Assembly (NCBI GenBank): GCA_958295645.1
Contig: OY282361.1
Location: 2,446,501-2,510,500 of the forward strand
Origin: Longimicrobiales bacterium
GTDB lineage: Bacteria; Gemmatimonadota; Gemmatimonadetes; Longimicrobiales; Gaopeijiaceae
DNA length: 64,000 nt
Direction: 5' to 3'
Numbering within the stretch: the first letter of the stretch is position 1; the number at the start of each line of letters is the position of its first letter. Position numbers and translations under genes: made by a program. The notes below the pieces were generated by a model that saw nothing but the letters and a program-made list of their open reading frames with translations, ran no database searches and was not told the DNA's origin. This document shows positions 31,531 to 40,372 of the stretch, one piece after another.

Positions 31531-32301
31531 GTGAGCGGGCCCGGGCGGCGACGGCGAATGTCGGTCGTCTTCGTGCCGGCCGGCGACGGGCGGACTCGCA
31601 CCGTGGAGATGTCGTACCGCCGGTTGCGCCTGCTGGCTGTGGCGGTTGCGCTGGCGGCCGCGGCTCTGGTGGCTCTGGTGGCGAGCTGGTGGCCGCTGTA
31701 CCGGCGGGCCTCGCACGCGGAGGCGTTGGCAAGGCAACTGGACTCGCTCGTCGCCCTCCAGCCCGAGCTGAGCGCGCTGGCGGAGCATCTCGTCGAACTT
31801 GAACGGCGACAAGAGCAGTTTCGCCTTTTGTTCGGCCAAGTGGAGCCGCCGGAAGTTCGCCTCTGGCAGTTGTCCTCGGCCCCGGCGCAAGGCGAACCCG
31901 TACCGGCCGACGAGGCCGAGACCACCCCGTCGGCTTGGCCGCTGGCGACCGCCGGATTCGTGACGCAGTCCCTTCTCGAAGGATCCGAAGGCGATCATCC
32001 GGGCATCGACATCGCGGTGCCGACCGACTCGTACATTCGGGCCGCCGGCGCCGGCGAAGTGCTCGAAGCCGCCGAAGACTCCGTGTATGGACTATTCGTC
32101 CGGATCGATCACGGAGACGGCTTTCAGAGCCTGTACGGACATGCCTCCGAGCTGGTGATCGAGAGCGGGATGCAGGTGCGGCGGGGCGAAGTGATCGCGA
32201 TGTCGGGCTCGACCGGGCGGTCCACGGCGGCCCATCTTCACTTCGAGATACTGAAGGACGGACGCCCCGTCGATCCGTTGACCCTGGTTGTGCCGCCCTG
32301 A
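31531..32301 (+). CDS. membrane-anchored M23 family metallopeptidase
   Basis: 256 residues, GTG start. A short cytoplasmic part, one membrane segment at about 34-55, a coiled-coil stalk (about 60-100) and a LytM domain. Zinc ligands are present: His156 and Asp160 in HPGIDIA and His237 in HLHFE, with catalytic His235; LYGHAS is also intact, so it should be an active peptidoglycan endopeptidase. It is followed 32 bp later by a bactofilin gene. M23-bactofilin pairs are known to shape cells in several phyla, the bactofilin localising the hydrolase. Confidence 0.88.
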   Translation: MSGPGRRRRMSVVFVPAGDGRTRTVEMSYRRLRLLAVAVALAAAALVALVASWWPLYRRASHAEALARQLDSLVALQPELSALAEHLVELERRQEQFRLLFGQVEPPEVRLWQLSSAPAQGEPVPADEAETTPSAWPLATAGFVTQSLLEGSEGDHPGIDIAVPTDSYIRAAGAGEVLEAAEDSVYGLFVRIDHGDGFQSLYGHASELVIESGMQVRRGEVIAMSGSTGRSTAAHLHFEILKDGRPVDPLTLVVPP

Positions 32302-32333
32302 CCGGCGGACGGAAAGAACGAAAGAACGAGACC

Positions 32334-32816
32334 ATGCCTAGAAGTCGTTTCAACAAGGAACCCGTGGAGGATCGAGTCATTTCCATCGTCGGGCCGGGGA
32401 TGACCGTGGTGGGGGACTGCAAGTCGTCGGGATCGATTCGCGTCGAAGGCTCGGTCGACGGCACGCTCCAATCCGACAAGTCGGTCGTGATCGGCAAGGA
32501 CGCCCGAGTCGACGGAGAGGTGACGAGCAAGGAGGGCGTGATAGCGGGCTCGGTCAGCGGCGTGGTGCGCGTCGATGGACGGCTGGAGGTGCACGCCACG
32601 GGCGCGATCGACGGCGAAGTGCACGCGGGCCGCCTCCAGCTGGAGGAAGGCGGCAAGATGAACGGAATCGTCAAAGTCGGACGCATGGAGCTGTTGCCGG
32701 CGCCGCGCACGGAGCGGGAGGGGCAAAAGCGGCTCGCGGGCGCCAAGGCCGACAGGATCGGCGAGCTGCCGTCGCCCGTCGGGATGCAGCAGGCGCAGGC
32801 GCCGAGTCGAGGCTGA
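32334..32816 (+). CDS. bactofilin (polymer-forming cytoskeletal protein)
   Basis: 160 residues. The central domain of about 100 residues shows the right-handed beta-helix repeats of bactofilins: SGSIRVEGSVDGTLQSDKSV, IGKDARVDGEVTSKEGVIAG (parts), and DGEVHAGRLQLEEGGKMNG. The N-terminal tail before it is short and the C-terminal tail is basic and disordered. It would self-assemble without nucleotide into membrane-bound filaments. Upstream gene is an M23 peptidase, and parAB lie just before that. Confidence 0.93.
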   Translation: MPRSRFNKEPVEDRVISIVGPGMTVVGDCKSSGSIRVEGSVDGTLQSDKSVVIGKDARVDGEVTSKEGVIAGSVSGVVRVDGRLEVHATGAIDGEVHAGRLQLEEGGKMNGIVKVGRMELLPAPRTEREGQKRLAGAKADRIGELPSPVGMQQAQAPSRG

Positions 32817-33637
32817 CCATCCCACCGACAGCTGGTTCCGAAGCGGCGGCGGTCCCCCTGGCCCAAGTCGTCGCATTCTTGGACGACTACTTGGACGTGG
32901 ACGCGATCCCCGACTACCCGGGCGCGCTGAACGGCCTGCAGGTGGAGGCGCCGGGACCGGTGCGGCGGGTGGCGGTTGCGGTGGACGCGAGCACCGCGGT
33001 GATCCGCGAGGCCGCGGGACGGGCCGATTTGATCGTCGTGCACCACGGCCTGTTCTGGGGAGGCCCCGAGCGCCTCGTCGGCTATCGGTTCGAGCGAATT
33101 CGCGCGCTGGTCGAGAACCGCACCGCCCTCTACAGCAGTCACCTGCCCCTGGACGCGCACCCGGAAGTGGGCAACGCAGCCGTCCTGGCGCGGCGCCTGG
33201 GCCTGGAGGAGCTTGCTCCCTTCGGCAGCTACGAGGGGACTCCGGTCGGCTGGAAGGGGCGCCTCGGCGTCTCCCCCGGCGGTTCCCGGTCCTCGTCGGC
33301 GGGCCTGGCTGCGGCGGAGTTGGCCGAACGGCTCTCCCGTCTGACGGGCGCCGCCGTGCAGACGCTTCCGGGCGGCGCCGAGAGGATTCGGCGCGCTGCC
33401 GTCGTGACGGGCGCGGGAGCGTCGACCCTTCGGGAGGCCGCCGCCCTGGGCCTGGACGCCCTCGTGACCGGCGAGGCCCAGCATCATCACGCGATCGAAG
33501 CGGCGGAACTCGGCCTCTCGATCCTTCTCGGGGGGCACTACGCCACCGAGACCTGGGGCGTCAAGGCCGTGGCCGAGTTGCTCCGAGACCGCTTCGGGAC
33601 CGAGACTTGGTTCATCGACGCGCCGACCGGCCTGTAG
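32813..33637 (+). CDS. Nif3-like dinuclear metal centre protein (CTG start proposed)
   Basis: Nif3/YbgI/DUF34 family; about 274 residues from the proposed start, a ring-forming metal protein of unsettled function, suggested as a GTP cyclohydrolase I type 2-like enzyme. Metal-binding motifs: VVHHGLFWGG, YSSHLPLDAHPEVGN and, near the C-terminus, VTGEAQHHHAIEA and LLGGHYATET. The helix PLAQVVAFLDDYLDV that opens this family lies before the first canonical start (TTG 32879). CTG at 32813 overlaps the bactofilin stop as CTGA; CTG at 32858 is another option. Confidence 0.8.
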   Translation: MTIPPTAGSEAAAVPLAQVVAFLDDYLDVDAIPDYPGALNGLQVEAPGPVRRVAVAVDASTAVIREAAGRADLIVVHHGLFWGGPERLVGYRFERIRALVENRTALYSSHLPLDAHPEVGNAAVLARRLGLEELAPFGSYEGTPVGWKGRLGVSPGGSRSSSAGLAAAELAERLSRLTGAAVQTLPGGAERIRRAAVVTGAGASTLREAAALGLDALVTGEAQHHHAIEAAELGLSILLGGHYATETWGVKAVAELLRDRFGTETWFIDAPTGL

Positions 33638-33665
33638 CCTACGCATCCACCTCAAGGAGACCCCC

Positions 33666-35966
33666 ATGCGAATCACGCCGCCCGCCACGCTGCTGGCGCT
33701 TTGCCTCGCCCTGCCGTTGCCGGCGCTCGCGCAGACGCCTTCGCCCGACGACCACTTCGGCTTCGCGCCCGGGACGCCCGGGCGGCTGGCCAACTGGGAC
33801 GCCCTGTCCTCCTACTACGACGCCCTGGCCGGCGCCAGCGCCCGCGTCGCGGTCGACACGCTGGGACCGACCACCAAGGGACGGCCCTTCGTCATGCTGA
33901 CCATCACCAGTCCCGCCAACCACGCGCGCCTGGCCGAGCTGCACGAGGTGCAACGCCGCCTCGGCGACCCCCGCCTGGTCGCCGGCCCCGACGAGCTCGA
34001 GGCCCTCCTGGACGCGGGCCGCACCGTCGTGATGATCACGCACGCCATCCACTCCACGGAAGTGGGTAGCGCGCAGGCCGCCGCCAAGCTCGCGCATCAC
34101 TTGGCCTCTTCGGACGACGAGAACGTGCTGCAGATCCTGGACGAAGCCATCGTCCTTCAGATTCCCTCGCTCAACCCGGACGGCACGCAGTGGGTCAACG
34201 ACTTCTACAACCAGCACCACGGCACGGAGTTCGAAGGCCGCGCGCCCCCCTGGCTCTATCACTTCTACACGGGACACGACAACAACCGCGACTGGTACAC
34301 GTTCTACCAGAAGGAGACGCAGCACACGGTCGCCGCGCAGAACGACTGGCGCCCGCAGATCGTGCACGACATTCACCAGATGGGCGGGAGCGGCGCAAGG
34401 ATCTTCTTCCCCCCCTACATCGACCCGATCGAGCCCAACGTGGACCCGGGCCTCGTCGCCGCCGGCAACCAGCTGGGCGCCTACATGGCCGCGGAGCTCA
34501 CCTCCCAGGGCAAGCGGGGCGTGGTGATCAACGCCATCTACGACGGCTTCCATCCGGGCCGCGCGTACATGCACTATCACGGGGGCGTGCGCATCCTCAG
34601 CGAGACCGCCTCCGCGCGCCTGGCTTCGACGGTCGACGTGCCGCGCGAGGCGGTTCGGGGCGGCCGCGAGTACGACGCGTCGCAGAGGACCTGGAACTTC
34701 CCCTGGCCTTGGGAGGGCGGCGAGTGGGGACTGGCGGACATCGTCGAGTACCAGTTCTCGGGAGCGATGGCGCTGCTGGCCAACGCCGCTCGCAACCGGC
34801 GGTTCTGGCTGGAGAACTACTGGCGCGTCAACGAGAGGGCGGTCGAGGGATGGGACAGTTGGCCCGCGGCCTGGGCGTTGCCCGCCGGGCAGGCGAACGA
34901 GGAAGGGTTGCAGAGCGTGCTCCGCATCCTGACCATGGGCGACGTGGAGGTGCGGCCTGCCGAGGAAGGCTTCGAGGCGGGCGGCGCGTCCTTTCCGGCG
35001 GGGTCGCACGTGATTGCGATGAGGCAGCCCAGCGCCGCGTTCGCGCAGGCGCTTCTCGCCGAACAGGAGTACCCCGACCTGCGGGAGTTTCCCGGCGGAC
35101 CGCCCAAGCGGCCCTACGACGTGACGGCTCACCGGCTGCCCTTGCTGATGGGCGTGGAGGCGGTCGCGCTGGACGCGGAGCCCTCCGTGCCGTTGGGCGA
35201 GCCCATGGACGTGGTGGAAGTGCAGTACGGGACTGCGGTCGCGGAGGCCGCGGCCAACACGCGAATCGGCGTGTACAAGGGCCACCAGGAGCCCATGGTG
35301 GCGGGCTGGACGCGCTGGCTCCTCGACCAGCACGGAGTCCGCTACGACACGCTCCACGACGCCCGCATGAGGGCCGGGGGACTGCAGGACGACTACGACG
35401 TGCTGGTCTTCCAGAGCCAGTCGGACGCGTCGATAAGCGAAGGCCACCGGCCGGGGTCGCTTCCGGAGGACTACGTGGGAGGGCTTGGCGACGCGGGCCG
35501 GCAGGCGGTGCGCGAGTTCGTCGAGGCGGGCGGGCGGCTGGTTGCGATCGAACAGGCGTCGGAGTTCGCGGCCGGGCTCTTCGGCCTGGGGGTGGAGAAC
35601 GCGGTGGCGGGCCTGCCCAACACGGAGTTCTACGTGCCTGGCTCGATCCTGCGGGTGGACTTGGAGGCGGATCCGCTCGCCGCCGGGTACCGGGACGGGA
35701 CTCCGGCGTGGTATTGGCGGAGCAGCCGCGCGTTCTCGGTGGACGACGAGCGCGTGGAGGTGGTCGGGCGCTACGGCGAGGAGCCGGTCGTGGCGGGCTG
35801 GGTGCTGGGTCCGGACAGGTTGGCCGGCCGTCCCGCGTTGTTGCGAGCCCGGGTGGGCCGGGGCGAGGTGATTCTGTTCGGATTCCAGCCCAACTACCGG
35901 GGCCAGAGCATGGTGACGTGGCCGCTCTTCTTCAACGCGATCGGGGCGGGGAGGCCGGTGGGGTGA
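33666..35966 (+). CDS. secreted M14 family zinc carboxypeptidase-like protein
   Basis: 766 residues. A clear signal peptide (LLALCLALPLPALA, cleavage near residue 23), then an M14 peptidase domain: Zn ligands His129 and Glu132 in HSTE, DNNRDW for substrate binding, and His237 in DIHQMG. A long C-terminal part (about 400-766) resembles the DUF/class-I-glutamine-amidotransferase-like fold attached to many such proteins of this group (RIGVYKGHQEPMVAGWTRWL, DYDVLVFQSQ). It would degrade peptides in the periplasm or outside. SD AAGGAG lies before the ATG. The stop overlaps the next gene as GTGA. Confidence 0.88.
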   Translation: MRITPPATLLALCLALPLPALAQTPSPDDHFGFAPGTPGRLANWDALSSYYDALAGASARVAVDTLGPTTKGRPFVMLTITSPANHARLAELHEVQRRLGDPRLVAGPDELEALLDAGRTVVMITHAIHSTEVGSAQAAAKLAHHLASSDDENVLQILDEAIVLQIPSLNPDGTQWVNDFYNQHHGTEFEGRAPPWLYHFYTGHDNNRDWYTFYQKETQHTVAAQNDWRPQIVHDIHQMGGSGARIFFPPYIDPIEPNVDPGLVAAGNQLGAYMAAELTSQGKRGVVINAIYDGFHPGRAYMHYHGGVRILSETASARLASTVDVPREAVRGGREYDASQRTWNFPWPWEGGEWGLADIVEYQFSGAMALLANAARNRRFWLENYWRVNERAVEGWDSWPAAWALPAGQANEEGLQSVLRILTMGDVEVRPAEEGFEAGGASFPAGSHVIAMRQPSAAFAQALLAEQEYPDLREFPGGPPKRPYDVTAHRLPLLMGVEAVALDAEPSVPLGEPMDVVEVQYGTAVAEAAANTRIGVYKGHQEPMVAGWTRWLLDQHGVRYDTLHDARMRAGGLQDDYDVLVFQSQSDASISEGHRPGSLPEDYVGGLGDAGRQAVREFVEAGGRLVAIEQASEFAAGLFGLGVENAVAGLPNTEFYVPGSILRVDLEADPLAAGYRDGTPAWYWRSSRAFSVDDERVEVVGRYGEEPVVAGWVLGPDRLAGRPALLRARVGRGEVILFGFQPNYRGQSMVTWPLFFNAIGAGRPVG

Positions 35967-36883
35967 CGGCCGCAGACGGGCCGGTGGCCTCGGCGTCCGG
36001 GCCGGCGCTGGAGGGCGCCGCCGCGACCTGTCCGCACTGCGGCTCGGCGACGGCGCCCCCCGGCGCCAAGTTCTGTCCGGCCTGCGGGGGCGCCCTGCAG
36101 GGCCCGGCCTGCGGCGACTGCGGCGCCGAGTCGGGCGGGGCCGACCGCTTCTGCGTGCAGTGCGGGGCTGCGCTGCCGGTGGCGAAGAGCGGGGGTGGCG
36201 GAGCTGGTTCGCGGGCCGGGCCGGGCGGTCGCGGCGGTGGCTTCGCCTCCGGGACGGCCGCGTGGACGGTCGGGGGCGTGCTCTTCGGCGGCATGATCGT
36301 GGCGGTCGCGGCGCTTGTGGTCGTGCGAGCCGGCGGCGGCGGGGATGCTCCATCGTCTTCGGCGGCGGAAGCGGGGCGGGCGGGCGGGCCGGGGGCCGGA
36401 GCGGGCGGCCTGGGGCCGACGGCGGCAGTGGATTTGTCGTCCATGACGCCTAGAGAGGCGGCCACGCGCCTGTTCAACCGGGTGATGAGCGCCGTGGAGG
36501 CGGACGACCAAGCGCAGGCCGACCTGTTCCTCCCCATGGCCGTCGCCTCCTACGACCGCATCGGCGCGCTCACCTTGGACGACCGCTTCCACCTCTCGCT
36601 CCTGCACGCCGCGGCGGGCGACGGCCCTGCCGCGCTGGCGGTGGCCGAGGCAGGGTTGGCCGTGCGGCCGTCGCACCTCCTTTGCTTGGCGGCGGCCGCG
36701 GGCGGCGCCCTGCTCATGGGCGACTCGGCGAAGGCGACGGCCTACTACCGCGCCTTCTTGGACGGCTACGACAGCGAAATCGGAGCCGGCCTCCCGGAGT
36801 ACGGCCCGCCTCCCGACGGCCATGCCCCCCTGCTCCCCAGCCTCCGGGCCGATGCCGAGGCGCACCTGGCCGGTTCGCCCTGA
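35963..36883 (+). CDS. zinc-ribbon membrane protein with periplasmic helical repeat domain
   Basis: 306 residues, GTG start overlapping the peptidase stop. Two cytoplasmic zinc ribbons lead: CPHCG with CPACGG, then CGDCG with CVQCG (residues about 24-73). A Gly-rich linker, one membrane helix (about 97-116, GGVLFGGMIVAVAALVVVRA) and a second Gly/Ala-rich linker follow. The C-terminal 120 residues are helical and TPR-like (DRFHLSLLHAAAGDGPAALA, VAEAGLAVRPSHLLCL). No catalytic motif is seen. A sensor or adaptor role is guessed. Confidence 0.7.
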   Translation: MTAADGPVASASGPALEGAAATCPHCGSATAPPGAKFCPACGGALQGPACGDCGAESGGADRFCVQCGAALPVAKSGGGGAGSRAGPGGRGGGFASGTAAWTVGGVLFGGMIVAVAALVVVRAGGGGDAPSSSAAEAGRAGGPGAGAGGLGPTAAVDLSSMTPREAATRLFNRVMSAVEADDQAQADLFLPMAVASYDRIGALTLDDRFHLSLLHAAAGDGPAALAVAEAGLAVRPSHLLCLAAAAGGALLMGDSAKATAYYRAFLDGYDSEIGAGLPEYGPPPDGHAPLLPSLRADAEAHLAGSP

Positions 36884-36928
36884 AGCCGCCGCGATGACGC
36901 CGCGACTCCGGCCGCGGGATTCCCGACG

Positions 36929-38059
36929 TTGATCCAGTCGCCGCTGGCCCTGGCGGCGGTCGTCGCGGCCGCCGCGGCCGCCGCCTTCTGGCTGGATCAC
37001 CGCTTTCCATCCCTGGGCAAGGTGGGCGCCTCGCTCATGGCCATCGTCTTCGGCGCGGTCCTGTCCAACACGGGCCTGGTGCCGGCGTCCTCCGAAGTCT
37101 ACGAAGGCATCCTGGGCGTGGTGACCTCTCTGGCCATTGCCTGGCTCCTCTTGTCCGTGGACTTGCGCGACCTGAAGAAGGCAGGCGCCAAGACGGTCGG
37201 GGCTTTTGCCGTCGCGGTCGCCGGGACGGTCCTGGGCGCGTTCGTCGCGGCCGTCGTCTACCAAAGCAGCTTCGGCGAGGACACGTGGCGCCTGGCCGCA
37301 GCCTTGACCGGCACCTACTCCGGCGGCTCCCTCAACTTCACGTCCGTGGGGCGTGCGGTGGAGCTGTCCGGCCCGCTGTTCGCCGGGGCCGTGGCCGCGG
37401 ACAACTTGGCCACCGGACTGTGGCTCGCCGCGACGCTGACGGCGCCCGTCTGGCTTCGCCGCTTCTACCCGCCCGCGGAGGCGTCGGCGCCGAGAGATGC
37501 AGAGGCGCGCAACGCCCGGGCGGACCATCCCTACTTCGTGCGCGAACGAATGTCGGCGGTGGGCACGGCCAACATCTTCGCCGCGGGCCTCGCCTTGGTT
37601 TGGGCGTCGGAATGGCTGGGCGGCCTCGCGGGCGTGCCGGCGATCCTTTGGCTGACCACGCTGGCCCTGCTCCTGGGCCACTCGCCCTGGTACCGGAGCG
37701 CGCCGGGCGCGATGCAGCTGGGCTCGGTGAGCCTGCACTTCTTCTTCGTCCTCATTGGGATACTGTCTCGTTTCTCGGAGATCGCCGCCGTGGGGCCCGC
37801 CGTCCTCTTCTTCACGCTCTTGGTCGTGGGCGTCCACGGCGTCTTCGTGTTCGGCGTGGGCAAGTTGCTGCGCTTGGACATCGGGACCATAGCGGTGGCC
37901 TCGCAGGCCGCGGTGGGCGGCCCGTCCAGCGCCCTGGCCGTTGCGGTTTCCCGGGAGTGGCGCCACTTGGTGCTTCCGGGCGTCGCCGTGGGCCTGCTGG
38001 GATACGCCGTGGGAACCTATCTGGGGCTCGGCGTGGGATACTTGGTGAGGGGGTGGTAG
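36929..38059 (+). CDS. DUF819 family integral membrane protein
   Basis: 376 residues with about ten hydrophobic segments. The pattern fits DUF819: VGASLMAIVFGAVLSNTGL, LTGTYSGGSLNFTSVGRAV, AGAVAADNLATGLWL and a C-terminal repeat VASQAAVGGPSSALAVAVSR. Two internal halves each carry a Gly-Ser-rich GG(S/P)xN/S re-entrant-like motif, as in anion/amino-acid transporters. The substrate is unknown. The start is a TTG at 36929; upstream sequence is not gene-like. Confidence 0.82.
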   Translation: MIQSPLALAAVVAAAAAAAFWLDHRFPSLGKVGASLMAIVFGAVLSNTGLVPASSEVYEGILGVVTSLAIAWLLLSVDLRDLKKAGAKTVGAFAVAVAGTVLGAFVAAVVYQSSFGEDTWRLAAALTGTYSGGSLNFTSVGRAVELSGPLFAGAVAADNLATGLWLAATLTAPVWLRRFYPPAEASAPRDAEARNARADHPYFVRERMSAVGTANIFAAGLALVWASEWLGGLAGVPAILWLTTLALLLGHSPWYRSAPGAMQLGSVSLHFFFVLIGILSRFSEIAAVGPAVLFFTLLVVGVHGVFVFGVGKLLRLDIGTIAVASQAAVGGPSSALAVAVSREWRHLVLPGVAVGLLGYAVGTYLGLGVGYLVRGW

Positions 38060-38215
38060 CGAGGTTGATTGGTCTGGCGCAGTCTGTTACGCTCTATTCT
38101 ACCCCCAGGTGCCCGGGATTTGCCATTCCGGACTTGTAGTCTATGGTTTCCGTTGCGGGGCGCAGGAAGTGGAAATCGTTCGACGGCAGGACACCCATCA
38201 CCAAGGAGACCCCCG

Positions 38216-38269
38216 ATGCTCCGGTGCGTTTGGCTTAACAAGCCTTTCGGCGGGAACCTGTTCCGCTGA
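38216..38269 (+). CDS. 17-codon ORF with a strong ribosome site (leader peptide or broken gene start)
   Basis: ATG at 38216 with AAGGAG eight bases upstream opens a peptide MLRCVWLNKPFGGNLFR before a stop. The same ribosome-site sequence, AAGGAGACCCCC, precedes the M14 peptidase gene. An AT-richer patch (about 38086-38103) upstream may be a promoter. It may be a leader peptide for the propeller genes, or the cut-off start of the fragment that follows. Confidence 0.4.
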   Translation: MLRCVWLNKPFGGNLFR

Positions 38270-38289
38270 AGGGCGCCGAGCGCGATAGT

Positions 38290-38610
38290 TTGGCGGAAGC
38301 GTCGGGGTTTGGCGTTGGCGAGTTCCCGGCTCATCGGCCCCTGATGGATCACTTCGACATAGCGAGAGACGGACTTGCGTGGGTGCGTAATCGGTTGCCC
38401 GGCGGAACCTTCACGTGGGACATCTTCGACGCATGCGGCCGATACTTGGGCGCCGTCGTTCCTGAGACGCGGCTCGATTGGGGTCCCATCGCGGTCGGCG
38501 AAGGAGGCACGCTGTTCGGGGTCGCGAAGGACGCCCTGGACACCGAGTACGTGGTGCGAATGTCGTTGCGGACCGCAGCGGGAGAGAGAGTCGAGGCATT
38601 ACCATGCTGA
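38290..38610 (+). pseudogene. C-terminal fragment of a 6-bladed propeller protein
   Basis: 106 codons from a TTG. The text GGTFTWDIFDACGRYLG, then LFGVAKDALDTEYVVRMSL, matches the closing blade of 6-bladed propeller proteins of this lineage (W-D-V-F-D, G-V-x-K-D-x-x-D-x-x-Y-V-V). The N-terminal blades and signal peptide are missing. It overlaps the start of the following propeller gene, so it probably marks a deletion or a duplicated copy. Confidence 0.6.
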
Positions 38611-39614
38611 CCCCGGGTTGGCGGTTTGTACTAAGGACGGTGGTCGCGACGGGCATGGCTTTCGCTCCCGTCGGTTTCGGCGTTGCGGCCGCTCAAGAGC
38701 GCGAGGTGCTGGAAGTCGTCGTGACGGAGGTGTGGAGCACGCCGGGCGACCCGGGTTTCGGGTATCCGCGGGGAATGGCGCAGTGGCCGGACGGGGCGGT
38801 GTGGGTCGGGGACCACCTGGTGTCGGAAGTTTCCGAGATATCGCCCGACGGCAGCCGCACGAGCGTCGCGCTGCGCGACGGCGACGGCCCTCGCGAGGTG
38901 AGGTTCGCGACCCGTATCGTACCGCGCCCGTCGGGAGGGATGTTCGTTTGGGACCGCAAGCGCGTGGGATTGTTCGGACCCGGCAAGAAGTTGGAGAGGT
39001 ACAGGCCACCACCCCTCAAGAGCCCGCCACCTGGCAACCTTGCGGCAACTCCGGACGGCGGCTTGATCGTGAGTTCCAGCTACGACTACGACCCGAACCA
39101 CAAGCTGTCCCGGTTCGCGGTTCATCGCTTCGACAGGCAGATGCGGCACAAGAAGAGCTGGCATCCGGTCGCCCGCCACAAGGAATGGGACACCGTGCGA
39201 TACACCTCGGGTGGCCCGGTGGCGGTGACGCGGGACGGCGGTCTGCTCGTGTCGGACCGTGCGCCGTTTCGCATCACGCGCTACGCCGACCTCGACGGCA
39301 ACGACCCGCGCCTCGTCGTGGAGGACGAGCGCATCGTCTCCTCGGCCGAGCTGGACGACGGGAACATCCTCAACGTCGTCTCGTTCGTCCCCGGGAAGGG
39401 GTCGGGAGAGAGGTACCAGACCATCTGGCTCGTCCTGTCGCCAGACGGCGCCATCCTGGGGCGCACGTCGGTGGTCAGGCAGATGGAAGTGTGGTGCGCA
39501 ACTCCCGACGGCGCCTTTCTCGCGACGTACTGGGACGGGCCGACGCAACAGCACTTCGCGGCCAAGTTCGAGGTCGAGATCGTCCCCAAGGAGGGATCGC
39601 CCGCCGCGAACTGA
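38604..39614 (+). CDS. secreted 6-bladed beta-propeller protein
   Basis: 336 residues with a signal peptide (core TVVATGMAFAPVGFGVAAA, cleavage near residue 30). The mature chain shows propeller blades: GYPRGMAQWPDGAVWVGD, GPREVRFATRIVPRPSGGMF (parts), TPDGGLIVSSSYDYD, VTRDGGLLVSDRAPF and TPDGAFLATYWDG. The fold is of the NHL/TolB kind; function unknown. Its ATG at 38604 overlaps the upstream fragment by seven bases. It is convergent with the ABC exporter genes, only 20 bp apart. Confidence 0.72.
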   Translation: MLTPGWRFVLRTVVATGMAFAPVGFGVAAAQEREVLEVVVTEVWSTPGDPGFGYPRGMAQWPDGAVWVGDHLVSEVSEISPDGSRTSVALRDGDGPREVRFATRIVPRPSGGMFVWDRKRVGLFGPGKKLERYRPPPLKSPPPGNLAATPDGGLIVSSSYDYDPNHKLSRFAVHRFDRQMRHKKSWHPVARHKEWDTVRYTSGGPVAVTRDGGLLVSDRAPFRITRYADLDGNDPRLVVEDERIVSSAELDDGNILNVVSFVPGKGSGERYQTIWLVLSPDGAILGRTSVVRQMEVWCATPDGAFLATYWDGPTQQHFAAKFEVEIVPKEGSPAAN

Positions 39615-39634
39615 CCGATGTCCTCCTGCGCGGC

Positions 39635-40372
39635 TCACGAAACTCGGGCGACTCTTCCAGTGGCCACGGACCATCGAATGCCCAGCGCCCCGACCACGAT
39701 CCAGCCGATCGCATACGCTAGGCAGGCCAGCAAGGGTTGGATGCGCCATGGCAGGTCCCCGGTAAGGCTCAGGACGACCCGCAGCAGGTCGGGTGTCGGG
39801 AGCAGCACGAGTCGAGCAGCCCCTGCGAGTCCGCCTCGTACGAGTTCGGGATCGGCCACCTCCGGCCGATAGACGTACAGGGAGAGGGAGATCAGCGCCA
39901 AGACCGTGGCCTTGCTTCCCCGGGACAGCCACGCAGCCGTTCCGAACGCCACGGAGGCTGTGATGACGGAAACCAAGGCGCCGACGGGCAGGACGAAGTC
40001 CAAGGGCATCGGCGGCGCCCATTCGAGCGTGTTGCCGTATGCCATCGCGGCCGAGACGAGTAGCACGACCAAGGCGACCGTCGCGGCCATCGACTCGGCG
40101 AGACGTGCGAAGACGAAGCGCAGCTCGCGAACAGGCTTCTGCAACCACAGGGCGGCCCCCGGTCCGATCATTTCCTGGTGGCTGGGGGCGAGGATCAGCG
40201 GAACCGCGAAGAACAGCACTAGGATCACGATGATCCATTCGGCACCGCGAACCGGGGCGTGAGGCGGGGCCAGCGCAAAGAGTGCCATGACGGCCAGGAG
40301 CCATGCCATTCCCCGCGTTCGGGACGCCACTAGCAAGGCGATTCGCTTCTCAACGGGTGTCAGCGGGCGCAT
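39635..40372 (-). CDS. ABC transporter permease-like membrane protein
   Basis: 245 residues with about six hydrophobic segments (AWLLAVMALFALAPP, WIIVILVLFFAVPLILAP, ATVALVVLLVSAAMAYG, LDFVLPVGALVSVITASVAF, and LLACLAYAIGWIVVGALG). It lies directly after an ABC ATPase gene whose stop touches its start, which supports an ABC-2 type permease. The substrate is unknown. Confidence 0.72.
   Translation of the reverse strand: MRPLTPVEKRIALLVASRTRGMAWLLAVMALFALAPPHAPVRGAEWIIVILVLFFAVPLILAPSHQEMIGPGAALWLQKPVRELRFVFARLAESMAATVALVVLLVSAAMAYGNTLEWAPPMPLDFVLPVGALVSVITASVAFGTAAWLSRGSKATVLALISLSLYVYRPEVADPELVRGGLAGAARLVLLPTPDLLRVVLSLTGDLPWRIQPLLACLAYAIGWIVVGALGIRWSVATGRVARVS

Noticed and set aside
38069-38269. 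66-codon frame running through the promoter region before the propeller fragment
   Set aside because: Only its last 17 codons follow a ribosome site; the rest covers probable regulatory DNA and has no family resemblance.
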